Below, piece by piece: positions 49,632-59,477 of a DNA stretch of 64,000 bases. The notes under the pieces were generated by a model, which was given only the letters and a program-made list of their open reading frames with translations, ran no database searches and was not told the origin of the DNA. A program made the position numbers and the translations under genes. How positions within the stretch are numbered: position 1 is the stretch's first letter; every line of letters begins with the position of its first letter. Source of the DNA: JBQSUQ01 sp052384575 (GTDB lineage Bacteria; Pseudomonadota; Gammaproteobacteria; Enterobacterales; Pasteurellaceae); assembly GCA_052384575.1 (NCBI GenBank), contig JBQSUQ010000017.1. One strand, written 5' to 3'.

Positions 49632-50240
49632 ATGACAAATCAGCCGTCTTACGATTGGATTTCAACTTCAGGGCGTTTGCTTGGCGCGCTATTTTATTAT
49701 GAACCTTCTTCAACACAACTTTCACCAATTTTCCAATTTTTCCAACAAGCTGATTGGCAACAAGATTGGGAAACGGAAGTTTCAGGGGAGATCATTGAAA
49801 AGATCGCTCATGGTATCCATTCTCCTGAAATTGAAGCAGAATATCAAGCCTTGTTTATTGGTCCCAATAATTTAATCGCGCCGCCTTGGGGATCGGTGTA
49901 TTTAGATCCTGAAAGTGTTGTATTTGGTGAATCACTTATTGAATTGCGCCAGTTCTTACAACAACATCAATTGAGCTTTACTTCAGATAATAATGAGCCA
50001 GAAGATCATATTGGTTTAATGCTGATGTTTGCTGCTTACCTCGCTGAAAATCAGCCAGATTTGCTTGCTGAATTTATGCAAAAGCACCTTATGACTTGGG
50101 TTGAACGCTATTTAGAATTAATGGCGAATCAGCAACAGTCCTTGTTTTATCAAGGCATTGCTCAGCTTACGCAATTGACATTGCAAGGTTGGCAGCAATA
50201 TTTAGGCGTGAAAACGGAAAAAGTGCGGTTATATTTTTAA
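49632..50240 (+). CDS. TorD/DmsD-family molybdoenzyme chaperone
   Basis: 202 residues from the ATG at 49632; an upstream in-frame start at 49587 is less likely. It is all helical. ALFYYEPSSTQLSPIFQFF near residues 20-38, EYQALFIGPNNLIAPPWGSVYLDPE near residues 70-94 and EPEDHIGLMLMFAAYLAE near 120-137 match the family, including the E-P-x-D-H hinge motif. These proteins bind the twin-arginine signal and help load the molybdenum cofactor, here presumably for DmsA three genes upstream. An uptake signal (50221-50229) codes for its penultimate residues. Confidence 0.93.
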   Translation: MTNQPSYDWISTSGRLLGALFYYEPSSTQLSPIFQFFQQADWQQDWETEVSGEIIEKIAHGIHSPEIEAEYQALFIGPNNLIAPPWGSVYLDPESVVFGESLIELRQFLQQHQLSFTSDNNEPEDHIGLMLMFAAYLAENQPDLLAEFMQKHLMTWVERYLELMANQQQSLFYQGIAQLTQLTLQGWQQYLGVKTEKVRLYF

Positions 50241-50263
50241 TCGTTTTTGCCAAGGGCATGGTT

Positions 50264-50785
50264 ATGCAAAAAGATGAACGCTATTATCAAGCTTATTTAT
50301 CCCATCACCAGATTTCAAGGCGAGGGTTATTTCGAGGCTTGTTGGGCAGTACGGAAAAAGCATTGCAAAAAACGCAATTGCGTACAGCCATACGTCCACC
50401 TTTTGCTGCGGAAGAAAATCTGTTTCTAACAGCTTGTGATGGCTGTGGTGATTGTGTAAAGGCTTGCGATCTCGGCTTAATTCAAATAGAACAAAATAAG
50501 GCGATATTGGATTTGTCTTATGCTAGCTGTACGCTATGTGGCGATTGTGCCAAAAGCTGCACTCGCTATGCTTTACATCCTTCCTTTAAGGCTGATACTG
50601 AACAGCGCCCTGTTTTCACTTCAAACTGTGTACAACACAGCCAACAAGTTTGTACCGATTGTCAGCAAGCCTGCCCACAACAAGCGATTTCGCCAACATT
50701 GTTGGTCAACTCAGAATTATGTAACGGTTGCGGTGAATGTCGATTGGCTTGTTTTGCCTCTGCGATTCAGCTTAATTTAAATTAG
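50264..50785 (+). CDS. NapF-like ferredoxin-type protein
   Basis: 173 residues from the ATG at 50264 (AAGGG upstream at the right distance). The N-terminus ([14 protein letters not shown]) resembles a twin-arginine-like segment found in NapF, though NapF is cytosolic. Four cluster-type Cys groups occur: [14 protein letters not shown] near residue 60, [14 protein letters not shown] near 87, [17 protein letters not shown] near 121 and [12 protein letters not shown] near 152. NapF proteins are thought to assist iron-sulfur/molybdoenzyme maturation. Its position after the dms chaperone gene suggests it serves DmsA here. Its last 14 bases overlap convergent lpxH. Confidence 0.92.
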   Translation: MQKDERYYQAYLSHHQISRRGLFRGLLGSTEKALQKTQLRTAIRPPFAAEENLFLTACDGCGDCVKACDLGLIQIEQNKAILDLSYASCTLCGDCAKSCTRYALHPSFKADTEQRPVFTSNCVQHSQQVCTDCQQACPQQAISPTLLVNSELCNGCGECRLACFASAIQLNLN

Positions 50786-51503
50786 GCGAGAGAGATAAAT
50801 TCAAAAATTGGTAACCCTGTTCATCCACTTGTAAAATCGAGGACGTTTCCCCCCAATCGCCTAGCACGATCCGCTCAAAGTGCGGTGCCATTTGATGAAT
50901 ATTTTGTCGATGAGTATGCCCATGAATTAAACGTGTTACGCCAAATTTTTGCATGGTTTGCAAGGTGAAATCAGGATTTACGTCCATAATTTGTTGCGGT
51001 TTGTGTTTTTTGTCTGCACGACTTTTATTGCGAATGTTCTGTGCGATTTTTAACCGCACTTTTAATGGCAAATGTAGAAATAGCCATTGTCGCCATTTTT
51101 GATGCACTTTGCGGCGATATTGTTGATATTTATGATCATCGATGCAAAGGGTGTCGCCATGGCAAATTAAGGTTGGCGTACCATATAAATCAATTACTTC
51201 ATAATCATTTAATAATTGCAAACCACAGCTTTGGGCAAATTGTTGACCTAATAAAAAATCACGGTTACCACAAATAAAGTAACAAGGAATTCCCTGTGCA
51301 GTGATTTGATGAATTAGCTCTTTCACAAGGCGAACAAGTACGGAATCTTCATCATCGCCGATCCAAAAATCAAATAAATCGCCAAGAATATATAAACGCT
51401 CTGCTTGTGGCGCAATATGTTGGATAAAATCCACAAAAAGTGCGGTTAAATCTGGGCGATTTTCACTGAGGTGTAAATCGGCGATGAATAGGGTTTTAGC
51501 CAT
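50772..51503 (-). CDS. lpxH: UDP-2,3-diacylglucosamine diphosphatase
   Basis: 243 residues from the ATG at 51503 with AAAGGA upstream. The manganese enzyme cleaves UDP-2,3-diacylglucosamine to lipid X and UMP, the fourth step of lipid A synthesis at the membrane surface. Calcineurin-like metallophosphatase motifs are visible: FIADLHLSE (DxH) at residues 4-12, [14 protein letters not shown] (GDxxD) near 38-51, [11 protein letters not shown] (GNxD) near 76-86, ICHGDTLC near 111, and [10 protein letters not shown] (GHxH) near 190. It starts eight bases after the upstream ABC gene and probably shares its transcript. Confidence 0.96.
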   Translation of the reverse strand: MAKTLFIADLHLSENRPDLTALFVDFIQHIAPQAERLYILGDLFDFWIGDDEDSVLVRLVKELIHQITAQGIPCYFICGNRDFLLGQQFAQSCGLQLLNDYEVIDLYGTPTLICHGDTLCIDDHKYQQYRRKVHQKWRQWLFLHLPLKVRLKIAQNIRNKSRADKKHKPQQIMDVNPDFTLQTMQKFGVTRLIHGHTHRQNIHQMAPHFERIVLGDWGETSSILQVDEQGYQFLNLSLSPNLN

Positions 51504-51511
51504 AATATCCT

Positions 51512-53296
51512 TTACTGTAATTGCCAAGTTTGTGTGCTAGGGTCGATCAGCAATTGTTGTTGGTGGTGTACGTTTAATGTAGAACGATGTCCCACACTAA
51601 TAATCGTTGTATTCGGTAATTTTTGTTTGAGCAAGCGATACATCGCATCCTCTAAACCTTCATCCATGCTTGCTGTCGCTTCATCTAAAAACGCCACTTG
51701 TGGTTGAATAATCAACAAGCGTGCAAAAGCCAAGCGTTGCTGTTCGCCTAAAGAAAGCACTCTTGTCCAGTCATTTTCTTGCTCTAATTTATCACTGAGA
51801 TGACCTAATTGCACTAAACGCATAGTTTCAGCTGCTTGCTGCAAATCTAAATCCTGTGGTGCCAGTTCTGGATAGAATAAGGCGTCAATTAAACGCCCTT
51901 GAGGCAGATAAGGTTTTTGCGGTAAAAAGAGTGCATTCTGTTGTGGACGCTCAATTTCCCCTTGTGCATAAGACCACAAGCCTGCAGCTGTGCGCAATAA
52001 GGTCGTTTTGCCCGATCCTGAAGGGCCTTTGATCAACAAGGAACTACCCTGTGGTAAGTTTAAATTGAGATTGCGAATGAGGAGTTCACCTGTTGGTTTA
52101 CAAATAGAAACTTGCTTAAATTGCACCGCACTTTGATGCGATTGTAATGAAAGTTGAGGGCTTGGTGTGGCTTGTTCAATGGCACTATGAAAGCCAGTTA
52201 AACGATCTAAAACCGCACGATAGCTAGCAAATTCATCATAGGCATTACGGAAATAAGAGAGTGCGTTTTGTACGCGTCCAAAAGCCTGTGCAGTTTGAAT
52301 TAAATCCCCTAGCTGAATTTGTTTGCTGAAGAAACGACTTGCTTGAATAATAAATGGAAAGACCACTGAAATTTGGGTCATGATTAAGTTAAAACCCGAT
52401 AATTTCAATGTCATATGGACCATTTTCCATACATTATCAATCACTTGATCAAATTGTTTCATTAGACCTGAACGTTCCATTTTTTCGCCGCGGAAGAAAG
52501 CAATGCTTTCCGCATATTCTTTGATACGAATTAAGGAATAACGATAGTTCGCGTTTAATCTTTCGTTGGCGAAGTTTAATTTGATTAATGGACGACCAAT
52601 GCGGAAGGCAAAAATACTGGTGATTAACACGTAAATAAAGACTAAAAAGACCATCGCATGTGGAATGGTTACAGATCCGATAGTCATAGGGCCTGCTAGT
52701 TTCCATAAGATTTGGGTGAAAGCCACAATGGATACCACCGAAGAAATCACACCAGTAGCAAAACTTAAGGACGCACTCACATAGGATTGCACATCTTGTT
52801 GAATACGTTGGTCTGGGTTATCTAATTGATTATACACATATTGGGTTTTGTAATAAGCTTGATGTTGTAGCCATTTATCCACCATATTTTCATTGAGCCA
52901 CGTACGCCATTGAATAGTAAAACGTTGGCTTAAATAATAAGTGAGCAATGCATTACTAATATGTATTGTAGCTAAAATTGAAAAGACCACCATTTGCACC
53001 CAGAAAATATTTTCATGCATATTCTGCAATGCGTCATACATGGCTTTGTACCATTCAGAGAAAAGAATATCTAAGCGAACGGCGAGTAAATTAAAAAACA
53101 CGATAACGACAAAATAAAGCAGTGGTTTCAAACTCTGTTTTGGTGAAATGTAACCTTTAGCGAGGAACCAAAATTGTTCGCCCCATTTGGTTGTTTTAAC
53201 TAAAAACCAAACAACTGCGGTGAATAATACCGCAGTTATTGCGAGGGTTTTTAAGATCCAAATAAATGAGGTCAACAGCTCTTGTGCATAATTCAT
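51512..53296 (-). CDS. SbmA/BacA-like ABC transporter (fused permease and ATPase)
   Basis: 594 residues. The N-terminal half (to about residue 320) has six hydrophobic spans and SbmA/BacA-like features ([35 protein letters not shown]). The C-terminal half is an ABC ATPase: Walker [12 protein letters not shown] near residue 415, signature [15 protein letters not shown], Walker [10 protein letters not shown] and H-loop SVGHRST. This is the YddA/SbmA-fusion type, related to ABCD exporters. The substrate is unknown; a peptide or acyl compound is plausible by family. It lies eight bases upstream of lpxH, which hints at an envelope role without proof. Confidence 0.9.
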   Translation of the reverse strand: MNYAQELLTSFIWILKTLAITAVLFTAVVWFLVKTTKWGEQFWFLAKGYISPKQSLKPLLYFVVIVFFNLLAVRLDILFSEWYKAMYDALQNMHENIFWVQMVVFSILATIHISNALLTYYLSQRFTIQWRTWLNENMVDKWLQHQAYYKTQYVYNQLDNPDQRIQQDVQSYVSASLSFATGVISSVVSIVAFTQILWKLAGPMTIGSVTIPHAMVFLVFIYVLITSIFAFRIGRPLIKLNFANERLNANYRYSLIRIKEYAESIAFFRGEKMERSGLMKQFDQVIDNVWKMVHMTLKLSGFNLIMTQISVVFPFIIQASRFFSKQIQLGDLIQTAQAFGRVQNALSYFRNAYDEFASYRAVLDRLTGFHSAIEQATPSPQLSLQSHQSAVQFKQVSICKPTGELLIRNLNLNLPQGSSLLIKGPSGSGKTTLLRTAAGLWSYAQGEIERPQQNALFLPQKPYLPQGRLIDALFYPELAPQDLDLQQAAETMRLVQLGHLSDKLEQENDWTRVLSLGEQQRLAFARLLIIQPQVAFLDEATASMDEGLEDAMYRLLKQKLPNTTIISVGHRSTLNVHHQQQLLIDPSTQTWQLQ

Positions 53297-53369
53297 AATT
53301 CATTCAGTTAATTTTTTATTAAAACTTTTAATTATTTTTCAGTAAATACTGTAATTAAGCAAGAAAAAA

Positions 53370-53385
53370 TGTGATGAAAATCAAA
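53370..53385 (+). promoter_or_regulatory. CRP- or FNR-like palindrome upstream of the AspT/YidE-type transporter
   Basis: TGTGA-N6-TCAAA has one mismatch to the CRP half-sites TGTGA-N6-TCACA, and the inner TGAT-N4-ATCA also fits an FNR core. It lies 83 bases before the start codon. Which protein binds cannot be decided by eye. Confidence 0.45.
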
Positions 53386-53467
53386 CTTTATTATATTAAC
53401 TATTTTCAGTTATATTGCTTGGATTATAATTTATATCGGTTAAATTTTATCTTTTTAAGGAGGCTTT

Positions 53468-55126
53468 ATGTCTGAAATAGCCATCACCATAGGGATTTTG
53501 TCCTTGGTGGCTGTCGTTGGCCTGTGGATTGGGCATTGGAAGATCAAGGGCGTCGGTCTTGGCATTGGCGGTGTATTATTTGGGGGGATCATAGTTGCTC
53601 ATTTTACGCATCAAAATGGTTTGCATCTTGATAAACATACACTTCATTTTGTGCAAGAATTCGGTTTGATTTTGTTTGTATATACTATTGGTATTCAGGT
53701 CGGCCCGGGTTTCTTTGCTTCTTTGCGTCAGTCAGGGTTAAAACTTAATGCGTTTGCCGCATTAAATGTATTTCTTGCCGCTTTAATCGTCGTTTTAATT
53801 TATAAAATGGGCGATGTGCCTCTTGATGTAATTTTAGGTGTGTATTCTGGTGCAGTAACCAATACGCCATCTTTAGGTGCAGGGCAACAAATTCTGTCTG
53901 AACTCGGTATGAAAAATATTACCGAAACCATGGGTATGTCTTATGCGGTGGCTTATCCTTTTGGTATTTGCGGTATTTTATTAAGTATGTGGCTAATCCG
54001 TTTATTTTTTAAAGTAAAAGTGGATGATGAAGCAGCGAACTTTAATAAGAAAAGTGGTAAAGACAAAGAAACCTTACAAAAAATTGACTTACGCGTAAAC
54101 AACCCTAATTTAGACGGCATTGAACTGAAAGAGATTCCTGGTTTTGAAACAGGCGATGTACTTTGTACCCGTTTAATTCGTGGCGAAAATATCAGCGTAC
54201 CTAAAGGCGATACGGAAATTTATTTGGGTGATTTACTTCATTTAATTGGTGAACAAACTGCATTGAATAAGGTCCGTTTGGTAATTGGTGAAGCTGTCAA
54301 TGTTGAACCGTCAACGATTAAAGGCAACTTGCGTTCGGAACGTGTGGTAATTACCAACGAAAAAGTATTAGGTAAAAGTATCCGCACTTTAGCCTTCCAC
54401 CAAAAATATGGCGTAGTGATTTCTCGTTTAAATCGTGCGGGGGTGGAATTGGTACCAACTGCAAGTACGACTTTACAATTCGGGGACGTTGTTCATGTTG
54501 TTGGTAGTGCAGAGGTTATGGATAAAGTGATTTCTGTGCTAGGCAATATGCAATCGAAATTACAACAAGTGCAGATGCTGCCTGTCTTTATTGGTATTGG
54601 CTTAGGGGTGTTATTAGGCTCTATTCCGTTCCATATCCCTGGTTTCCCTGTACCATTAAAATTAGGTCTAGCTGGTGGTCCATTAGTGGTGGCATTAATT
54701 TTGGCGCGTATTGGTTCTATCGGCAAACTTTATTGGTTCATGCCACCAAGTGCTAACTTAGCTTTGCGTGAAATTGGTATTGTCCTTTTCCTTTCTGTTG
54801 TGGGGTTAAAATCTGGTGGCAATTTCGTTGAAACCTTAGTCAACGGAAATGGTTTAGAATGGATGGGATACGGTATTTTAATTACTTTTATTCCATTGAT
54901 GGTGGTCGGTATTATCGCCCGCATGTACGCGAAGATGAACTATCTTTCTTTATGTGGTTTACTCGCCGGTTCTATGACTGATCCCCCAGCCTTAGCCTTT
55001 GCAAATGCGATTAAAGAGGATAGTGGGGCTTCTCCATTGGCTTATGCGACAGTGTATCCTTTAACCATGTTCTTAAGGATTATTTCGCCGCAACTACTCG
55101 CCATTTTGTTGTGGACCATAGGCTAA
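53468..55126 (+). CDS. AspT/YidE/YbjL-family transporter with two TrkA-C domains
   Basis: 552 residues, AAGGAGG-type ribosome site. Two membrane halves of five or so spans each ([41 protein letters not shown] onward) flank a central cytosolic part with two TrkA-C (RCK-C) domains: residues of about 205-285 ([17 protein letters not shown]) and 290-370 ([17 protein letters not shown]). Duplication motifs [14 protein letters not shown] and [15 protein letters not shown] face each other in the two halves, as in aspartate:alanine exchangers. The substrate is unassigned; an anion or amino acid is likely. A CRP/FNR-like site precedes it. Confidence 0.9.
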   Translation: MSEIAITIGILSLVAVVGLWIGHWKIKGVGLGIGGVLFGGIIVAHFTHQNGLHLDKHTLHFVQEFGLILFVYTIGIQVGPGFFASLRQSGLKLNAFAALNVFLAALIVVLIYKMGDVPLDVILGVYSGAVTNTPSLGAGQQILSELGMKNITETMGMSYAVAYPFGICGILLSMWLIRLFFKVKVDDEAANFNKKSGKDKETLQKIDLRVNNPNLDGIELKEIPGFETGDVLCTRLIRGENISVPKGDTEIYLGDLLHLIGEQTALNKVRLVIGEAVNVEPSTIKGNLRSERVVITNEKVLGKSIRTLAFHQKYGVVISRLNRAGVELVPTASTTLQFGDVVHVVGSAEVMDKVISVLGNMQSKLQQVQMLPVFIGIGLGVLLGSIPFHIPGFPVPLKLGLAGGPLVVALILARIGSIGKLYWFMPPSANLALREIGIVLFLSVVGLKSGGNFVETLVNGNGLEWMGYGILITFIPLMVVGIIARMYAKMNYLSLCGLLAGSMTDPPALAFANAIKEDSGASPLAYATVYPLTMFLRIISPQLLAILLWTIG

Positions 55127-55142
55127 AAATTCAGTTAAATTT

Positions 55143-55177
55143 AACCGCACTTTATTGGTATAAAGTGCGGTTTTTTT
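55143..55177. terminator. Uptake-signal-pair terminator
   Basis: AACCGCACTTTA / TAAAGTGCGGTT inverted arms with a T7 tail, between convergent genes. Confidence 0.92.
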
Positions 55178-55221
55178 ATCGTATTTTTATAAGTCTATCC
55201 AAGTTTTATTTTGCCAGTTTT

Positions 55222-56142
55222 CTACTGTTCTTCATGCGTATTAATCGCTAAATTCTCAATTTGAATGGTGACATGTTCAATTTGATATTCCTGTCTTAGC
55301 ATTTTGCAAATGGCTTCAACAATTTCATAATCATTCACATTTTGATATTCATTGAGTAGCACATGAAATGACAAACTGTAAGAATTTTCCCCGATTGACC
55401 ATAAATGAAATTCATGAATTTCGTTCACATGTTCAATGGCTAAAATGGATTGATGAATTTTATTTAGATCCAGTGTATCAGGCACCGCTTCCATTAAAAT
55501 GAAAAAGGCTTTTTTACAGATTTTATAACCGCCAGCAAACAGAATAGCGCTGATGATCAAACTGATGATGGCATCAATTTCAATAATACCTGTGTAGTAA
55601 ATTAAAATTGCGGCAGCAATCACTCCCACAGAATTGAGCAAGTCGCCAATAAAATGCCATAGCGCACTTTTGATATTAAGATTATTTTCTGCTTTTAAAC
55701 TCCGCATTAAAATAACAGTGAGCACAATATTAATTAATAAACCAATGCAAGCGATAACTAACATGGAAGTAAAATCAATATCCACAGGATTAATTAAGCG
55801 TGAAATTCCCTCAATAGCAACCCCAATGGCGATAATAATTAACGCCAAACCATTAAGAAAAGCGGCGATAATTTCAAAGCGTTCATAGCCATAAGTAAAT
55901 TTTTCATTTGGCTCTTTGGCTGCGTAATAAATAGCTATCATACTTAAAAGTAGCGCGACAACATCAGAAAACATATGGAAAGAGTCTGAAATAAGCGCAA
56001 GGGATTGGCTAAATATTCCCCCTAACAATTCCACCAAAGCAAAAAACAAAGTCAAACCAAGGGAAAGCCATAAGGTTTTTTTACTGGTTTCTTGCTGTTT
56101 ATGATGTTTTAAATGATGATAATTAAAAGTGATCGGTTTCAT
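55222..56142 (-). CDS. Cation diffusion facilitator family metal exporter
   Basis: 306 residues from the ATG at 56142, preceded by GGGGGAC. Six spans are visible. The metal-site motifs HMFSDVVALLLS (HxxxD, span II; near residue 55) and HFIGDLLNSVGV (HxxxD, span V; near 160) are both present, the His-Asp pattern of zinc/cobalt exporters such as CzcD and ZitB. Additional His near the N-terminus (NYHHLKHHKQ) may bind metal. The cytosolic C-terminal domain has VNEIHEFHLWSIGENSYSLSFHV. It exchanges Zn2+ (likely) for protons across the inner membrane. It stands alone and is divergent from the ATP-grasp gene. Confidence 0.93.
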   Translation of the reverse strand: MKPITFNYHHLKHHKQQETSKKTLWLSLGLTLFFALVELLGGIFSQSLALISDSFHMFSDVVALLLSMIAIYYAAKEPNEKFTYGYERFEIIAAFLNGLALIIIAIGVAIEGISRLINPVDIDFTSMLVIACIGLLINIVLTVILMRSLKAENNLNIKSALWHFIGDLLNSVGVIAAAILIYYTGIIEIDAIISLIISAILFAGGYKICKKAFFILMEAVPDTLDLNKIHQSILAIEHVNEIHEFHLWSIGENSYSLSFHVLLNEYQNVNDYEIVEAICKMLRQEYQIEHVTIQIENLAINTHEEQ

Positions 56143-56361
56143 ATTGTCCCCCACAAAGTCTAAATTTGTTGTTCATTGTAGTGGAGACGCGCATCAAAAT
56201 AAACCTCTTTAAACCAGACGATCTTTTCATAGTCTTTGAAAGTGCGGTGCATTTTTTACAAGTTTTCTTTTATTATGACGCAAACGATTAAATTTGATAG
56301 CCAAACGCATGAAACTAACATAGAATCAGTTTATAGTCCTTTTATTAATGGAGATACGCCT

Positions 56362-57540
56362 ATGTCTATGCCAAAGAATTTTGTGATGATTTCACCGCAC
56401 TTTCCAACCAATTTTGAGCCTTTTGCGGCTCGGTTGAAAGCGCAGGGGTTCAATACCCTCGGCATTGCCGACACCCCTTATGAGCAGTTAAGCGAAGGCT
56501 TACGCAATTCTCTGACTGAATATTATCGTGTGGATAATATGGAAGATTATGAGCAAGTTTATCGTGCAGTAGGTTATTTCGCTCATAAGTATGGACGCAT
56601 TGATCGCATTGAGTCGCACAATGAATATTGGTTGGAACTGGATGCGAAATTACGCACCGATTTCAACGTGTTCGGCTATAAAAACGACGATATGTTGTCG
56701 ATCAAAACCAAAGCCCAAATGAAAGAAGTGTTCCGCAAAGCAGGGCTGAAAGTGGCGAAAGGACGTGTGTTTGGCGATGACAAAGACGCTCAAAAATTAG
56801 TCGAAGAGTTGAAATTCCCTGTGATCATCAAGCCAAACTCTGGCGTAGGGGCAAGTGATACTTACAAAGTGAAAACCCAAGAAGATTTGGAACAGTTCTT
56901 TGCTAATCGCAACCCAAGCACTGAATACATTATGGAAGAATTCATCGAAGGCGACATCATCACCTTTGACGGCTTAGCTGATCACGACGGCAATATCGTG
57001 TTCTACGCAGGCCTGGAATATTCCGAAGCGGTAATCGACACCGTCAGCCAAGACAACGATATGTACTACTATGTGCCACGCGAAATTTCGCCAAAATTGG
57101 TGGAATTGGGCAAAGAGTGCGTCAAAGCTTTCAAAGTGCGTGAACGTTTCTTCCACTTTGAATTTTTCCGCGTGAAAAAAACCGGCGAAATTATGCCGCT
57201 TGAAATCAACTGCCGTCCACCAGGTGGCTTAACCATTGATATGTGGAACTACGCCAATGATTTTGATGTGTTTAATGAATACGCCAACATCGTGCGTGAA
57301 AACAAGTTCTACACCAACATCACGCACCCGTGGAACGTGGTTTATATCTCTCGCAAAGCCAACAAAAACTACGCTAATACAACTCAAGCTATTTGGGAAA
57401 AATTTGGCTCGAATATTATCAGTATTCAAAGCGTGCCGGGAGTATTTGCGAAAATTATGGGCGAAGAAGGCATTTTGGCTCGTACCGAAACCTTGGAGCA
57501 AATGCGTGAAATTGTACAGTTTGCTCAACAAAAACAATAA
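56362..57540 (+). CDS. ATP-grasp family ligase of unknown substrate
   Basis: 392 residues from the ATG at 56362 (GGAG eight bases upstream); an upstream start at 56275 would add 29 residues but has no ribosome site. An N-terminal Rossmann-like domain (MPKNFVMISPHFPTNFEPFAARLKAQGF) precedes the ATP-grasp fold: MLSIKTKAQMKEVFRKAGLKVAKG, the ATP-binding Lys and glycine loop VIIKPNSGVGASDTYKV, EEFIEGDIITFDGL, and metal-binding EINCRPPGG near the C-terminal side. Enzymes of this class join a carboxylate to an amine or thiol using ATP. The two following esterase-fold genes suggest a small dedicated pathway. Codon use is richer in G and C than the neighbours upstream. I do not recognise a characterised orthologue. 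Confidence 0.88.
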   Translation: MSMPKNFVMISPHFPTNFEPFAARLKAQGFNTLGIADTPYEQLSEGLRNSLTEYYRVDNMEDYEQVYRAVGYFAHKYGRIDRIESHNEYWLELDAKLRTDFNVFGYKNDDMLSIKTKAQMKEVFRKAGLKVAKGRVFGDDKDAQKLVEELKFPVIIKPNSGVGASDTYKVKTQEDLEQFFANRNPSTEYIMEEFIEGDIITFDGLADHDGNIVFYAGLEYSEAVIDTVSQDNDMYYYVPREISPKLVELGKECVKAFKVRERFFHFEFFRVKKTGEIMPLEINCRPPGGLTIDMWNYANDFDVFNEYANIVRENKFYTNITHPWNVVYISRKANKNYANTTQAIWEKFGSNIISIQSVPGVFAKIMGEEGILARTETLEQMREIVQFAQQKQ

Positions 57541-57554
57541 GGAATTAAGAGATT

Positions 57555-58307
57555 ATGCATTTTGAAAGACGTAGCCACTGGAGTGGCGAATTAGGGCGTG
57601 AAATGTACTTCAATGTATATGGTCACGCAGGCAAACCTGTGATTGTGTTTCCTTCTTCTGGTGGTGACCAAAACGAATATGCGAATTTTGGCATGATTGA
57701 TGCTTGTCGTTCGTTTATTGAACGAGGGTTAATCAAATTTTACACCCCAGATTCTTACGACAAAGAATCTTGGCTAGCAGAATGGAAATCAAGTCATGAT
57801 ATGGCGCAAGCACATAATGCTTACGACCGCTACATTGTGCATGAATTAGTGCCATTAATTCGCCATGAATCACAATGGAATGGCACCATGATGGCAACAG
57901 GTTGCAGTATGGGCGCATTCCATGCGGTCAATTTCGCCTTACGCCATCCTGATTTATTTGATATTACCATTGCACTCAGTGGCGTATATGATGCACGTTT
58001 CTTTACAGGCGAATTTTATGGCGATCAAGCGGTGTATTTCAATTCACCGGTTGATTACCTATGGGCGCAAGATGATGACTGGTTCTTAAATCGCTATCGC
58101 CAAAATCACTTTGTGGTTGCTGTTGGTCAAGGCGCGTGGGAAGAACAACACATCAGCGCAACGCATCAGCTAAAACAAGCCTTTGAAGCCAAAAGCATTG
58201 AAGGCTGGTTCGATTTTTGGGGACATGATGTGGATCACGACTGGCCTTGGTGGAAAGTACAAATGCCTTACTTCTTAACCAAATTAGAAGAACAGGGGAT
58301 TATTTGA
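57555..58307 (+). CDS. Alpha/beta-hydrolase fold esterase family protein
   Basis: 250 residues, no signal peptide. The nucleophile elbow GCSMG is at residues 116-120 (Ser118), followed by AFHAVNFALRHPDLFD, as in esterase D/antigen 85-like hydrolases. The oxyanion strand is VIVFPSSGGDQNEY. Late His residues in WGHDVDHDWPWW are candidates for the triad His. It begins 14 bases after the ATP-grasp gene with AAGGAATT-type ribosome sequence and is in one operon with it. It may hydrolyse or transfer an acyl group on the ATP-grasp product; this is inference from position only. Confidence 0.88.
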   Translation: MHFERRSHWSGELGREMYFNVYGHAGKPVIVFPSSGGDQNEYANFGMIDACRSFIERGLIKFYTPDSYDKESWLAEWKSSHDMAQAHNAYDRYIVHELVPLIRHESQWNGTMMATGCSMGAFHAVNFALRHPDLFDITIALSGVYDARFFTGEFYGDQAVYFNSPVDYLWAQDDDWFLNRYRQNHFVVAVGQGAWEEQHISATHQLKQAFEAKSIEGWFDFWGHDVDHDWPWWKVQMPYFLTKLEEQGII

Positions 58308-58316
58308 TTGTTACAT

Positions 58317-58398
58317 GTAGGGACGCTACGCTGGCGTCCGAATAAAATGGCATTCAATGTAAAGTTAATCTCCTAGGACGCGAGCGTCGCGTCCCTAC
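58317..58398. repeat. REP-like palindromic element, copy 2
   Basis: Left hairpin 58317-58339 (GTAGGGACGC...GCGTCC) and right hairpin 58376-58398 (GGACGCG AGCGT CGCGTCCCTAC), separated by 36 bases. The right hairpin is identical to 1547-1569. It lies ten bases past the esterase stop codon. Confidence 0.82.
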
Positions 58399-58421
58399 TT
58401 ATTGGGAGCAATCTTTCTGAC

Positions 58422-58450
58422 AAAAGTGCGGTGAATTTCACCGCACTTTT
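58422..58450. terminator. Uptake-signal-pair terminator between convergent esterase genes
   Basis: AAAAGTGCGGTGAA / TTCACCGCACTTTT perfect inverted repeat followed by a further T. Confidence 0.92.
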
Positions 58451-58452
58451 TG

Positions 58453-59277
58453 CTATTTCCCCATTAATGCAAAGCGTAGAAATTCCACAAAATGATTTGC
58501 CCAATGGGCTTCGTGGTGGGTTTCGTTTGCCATAATTTTTAAACGAATATGATCTAATGGGTGTCTAGTGCGGATTAAGGCTTGATAATAACGCAAAGTG
58601 CTATCAATATAGGTTTGATTCATATTAGAAATATATTGTGCGTCGATATCATCGCCCTCATTGGTACCCACTTGGATAAACACGCGGTTTTGATAATGGA
58701 GCGGATGATGGTGCAGAAAATCCAAAAATGCACCTTCGCTAAACCAAGAGGCAAGGGAAAATACGCCTAAATGCCCAAAAATATGTGGATAGGCAGCGCC
58801 CATATAAGCGGTAATAATGCCGCCCATTGAACTGCCTGCAAGTAGCGTATTTTCTCGCTGAGGCAAGGTGCGATAATGTTGATCCACAAAAGGTTTTACT
58901 TTATTAACTACCCAATCGCCATAGAGCATCCCCTTTCCACCCACAGGGCGCGCAATACTATGTTGCCCCACTTCTGTTTGCCAAGGTGCATATTCATCAA
59001 TGCGATTTACTGTTGCATTATCAATGCCCACAATAATCAGTTTTGGAAATTCTTGATGTTCTTTAATAGTGGGAATAATTTTCCACGAATGTCCCGAATA
59101 AGATTCTCGACTATAAAAAATATTCTGTCCGTCGTGCATATACAACACAGGATAACGTTGCCAGCTGTCTTTATGATAATCCTTTGGCAACAACACGCGA
59201 ATACGGCGGTGTTCGTTATAATAAGGCACATAGAGGAAGTGTTCTTCCATTTTTAAAAAATAGTTTATTGGTTTCAT
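58453..59277 (-). CDS. Esterase D-like alpha/beta hydrolase
   Basis: 274 residues; a start nine codons in (MEEHFLY) is also possible, and neither has a clear ribosome site. The elbow GSSMGG is at about residues 148-153 (Ser150). DYHKDSWQRYPVLYMHDGQNIF near residues 33-54 is the typical enterochelin-esterase/putative-esterase N-terminal strand. NETHHEAHW near residue 254 probably gives the triad His. No signal peptide, so cytosolic. It is convergent with the ATP-grasp/esterase pair. Siderophore-ester hydrolysis is one family role, but no siderophore genes are nearby. Confidence 0.87.
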   Translation of the reverse strand: MKPINYFLKMEEHFLYVPYYNEHRRIRVLLPKDYHKDSWQRYPVLYMHDGQNIFYSRESYSGHSWKIIPTIKEHQEFPKLIIVGIDNATVNRIDEYAPWQTEVGQHSIARPVGGKGMLYGDWVVNKVKPFVDQHYRTLPQRENTLLAGSSMGGIITAYMGAAYPHIFGHLGVFSLASWFSEGAFLDFLHHHPLHYQNRVFIQVGTNEGDDIDAQYISNMNQTYIDSTLRYYQALIRTRHPLDHIRLKIMANETHHEAHWANHFVEFLRFALMGK

Positions 59278-59398
59278 TGCGAATCAATTTTTCTGTCATT
59301 TTATTGAATAACGCGCATTGTCGCGTATTTAACTTGAACGAGCAAGTTTGTGAGACCTTTTTGTTGATTTTTGTTTATTCGCAATTTCCCTTCAACCC

Positions 59399-59428
59399 CA
59401 AAACTGCGGTGAATTTCACCGCGGTTTT
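59399..59428. terminator. Hairpin upstream of brnT
   Basis: AAAACTGCGGTGAA / TTCACCGCGGTTTT, a variant of the uptake-signal pair in which AAGTGCGGT reads AACTGCGGT. It insulates the toxin-antitoxin promoter from upstream. Confidence 0.75.
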
Positions 59429-59432
59429 ATCC

Positions 59433-59460
59433 TTGACAATGCTTATTTTGTATCTACAAT
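59433..59460 (+). promoter_or_regulatory. Sigma-70 promoter of brnTA
   Basis: Perfect TTGACA (59433-59438), 16-base spacer, TACAAT (59455-59460). The predicted transcript starts near 59467, about 24 bases before the brnT ATG. Confidence 0.75.
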
Positions 59461-59477
59461 ATGATTATGTGATACAT

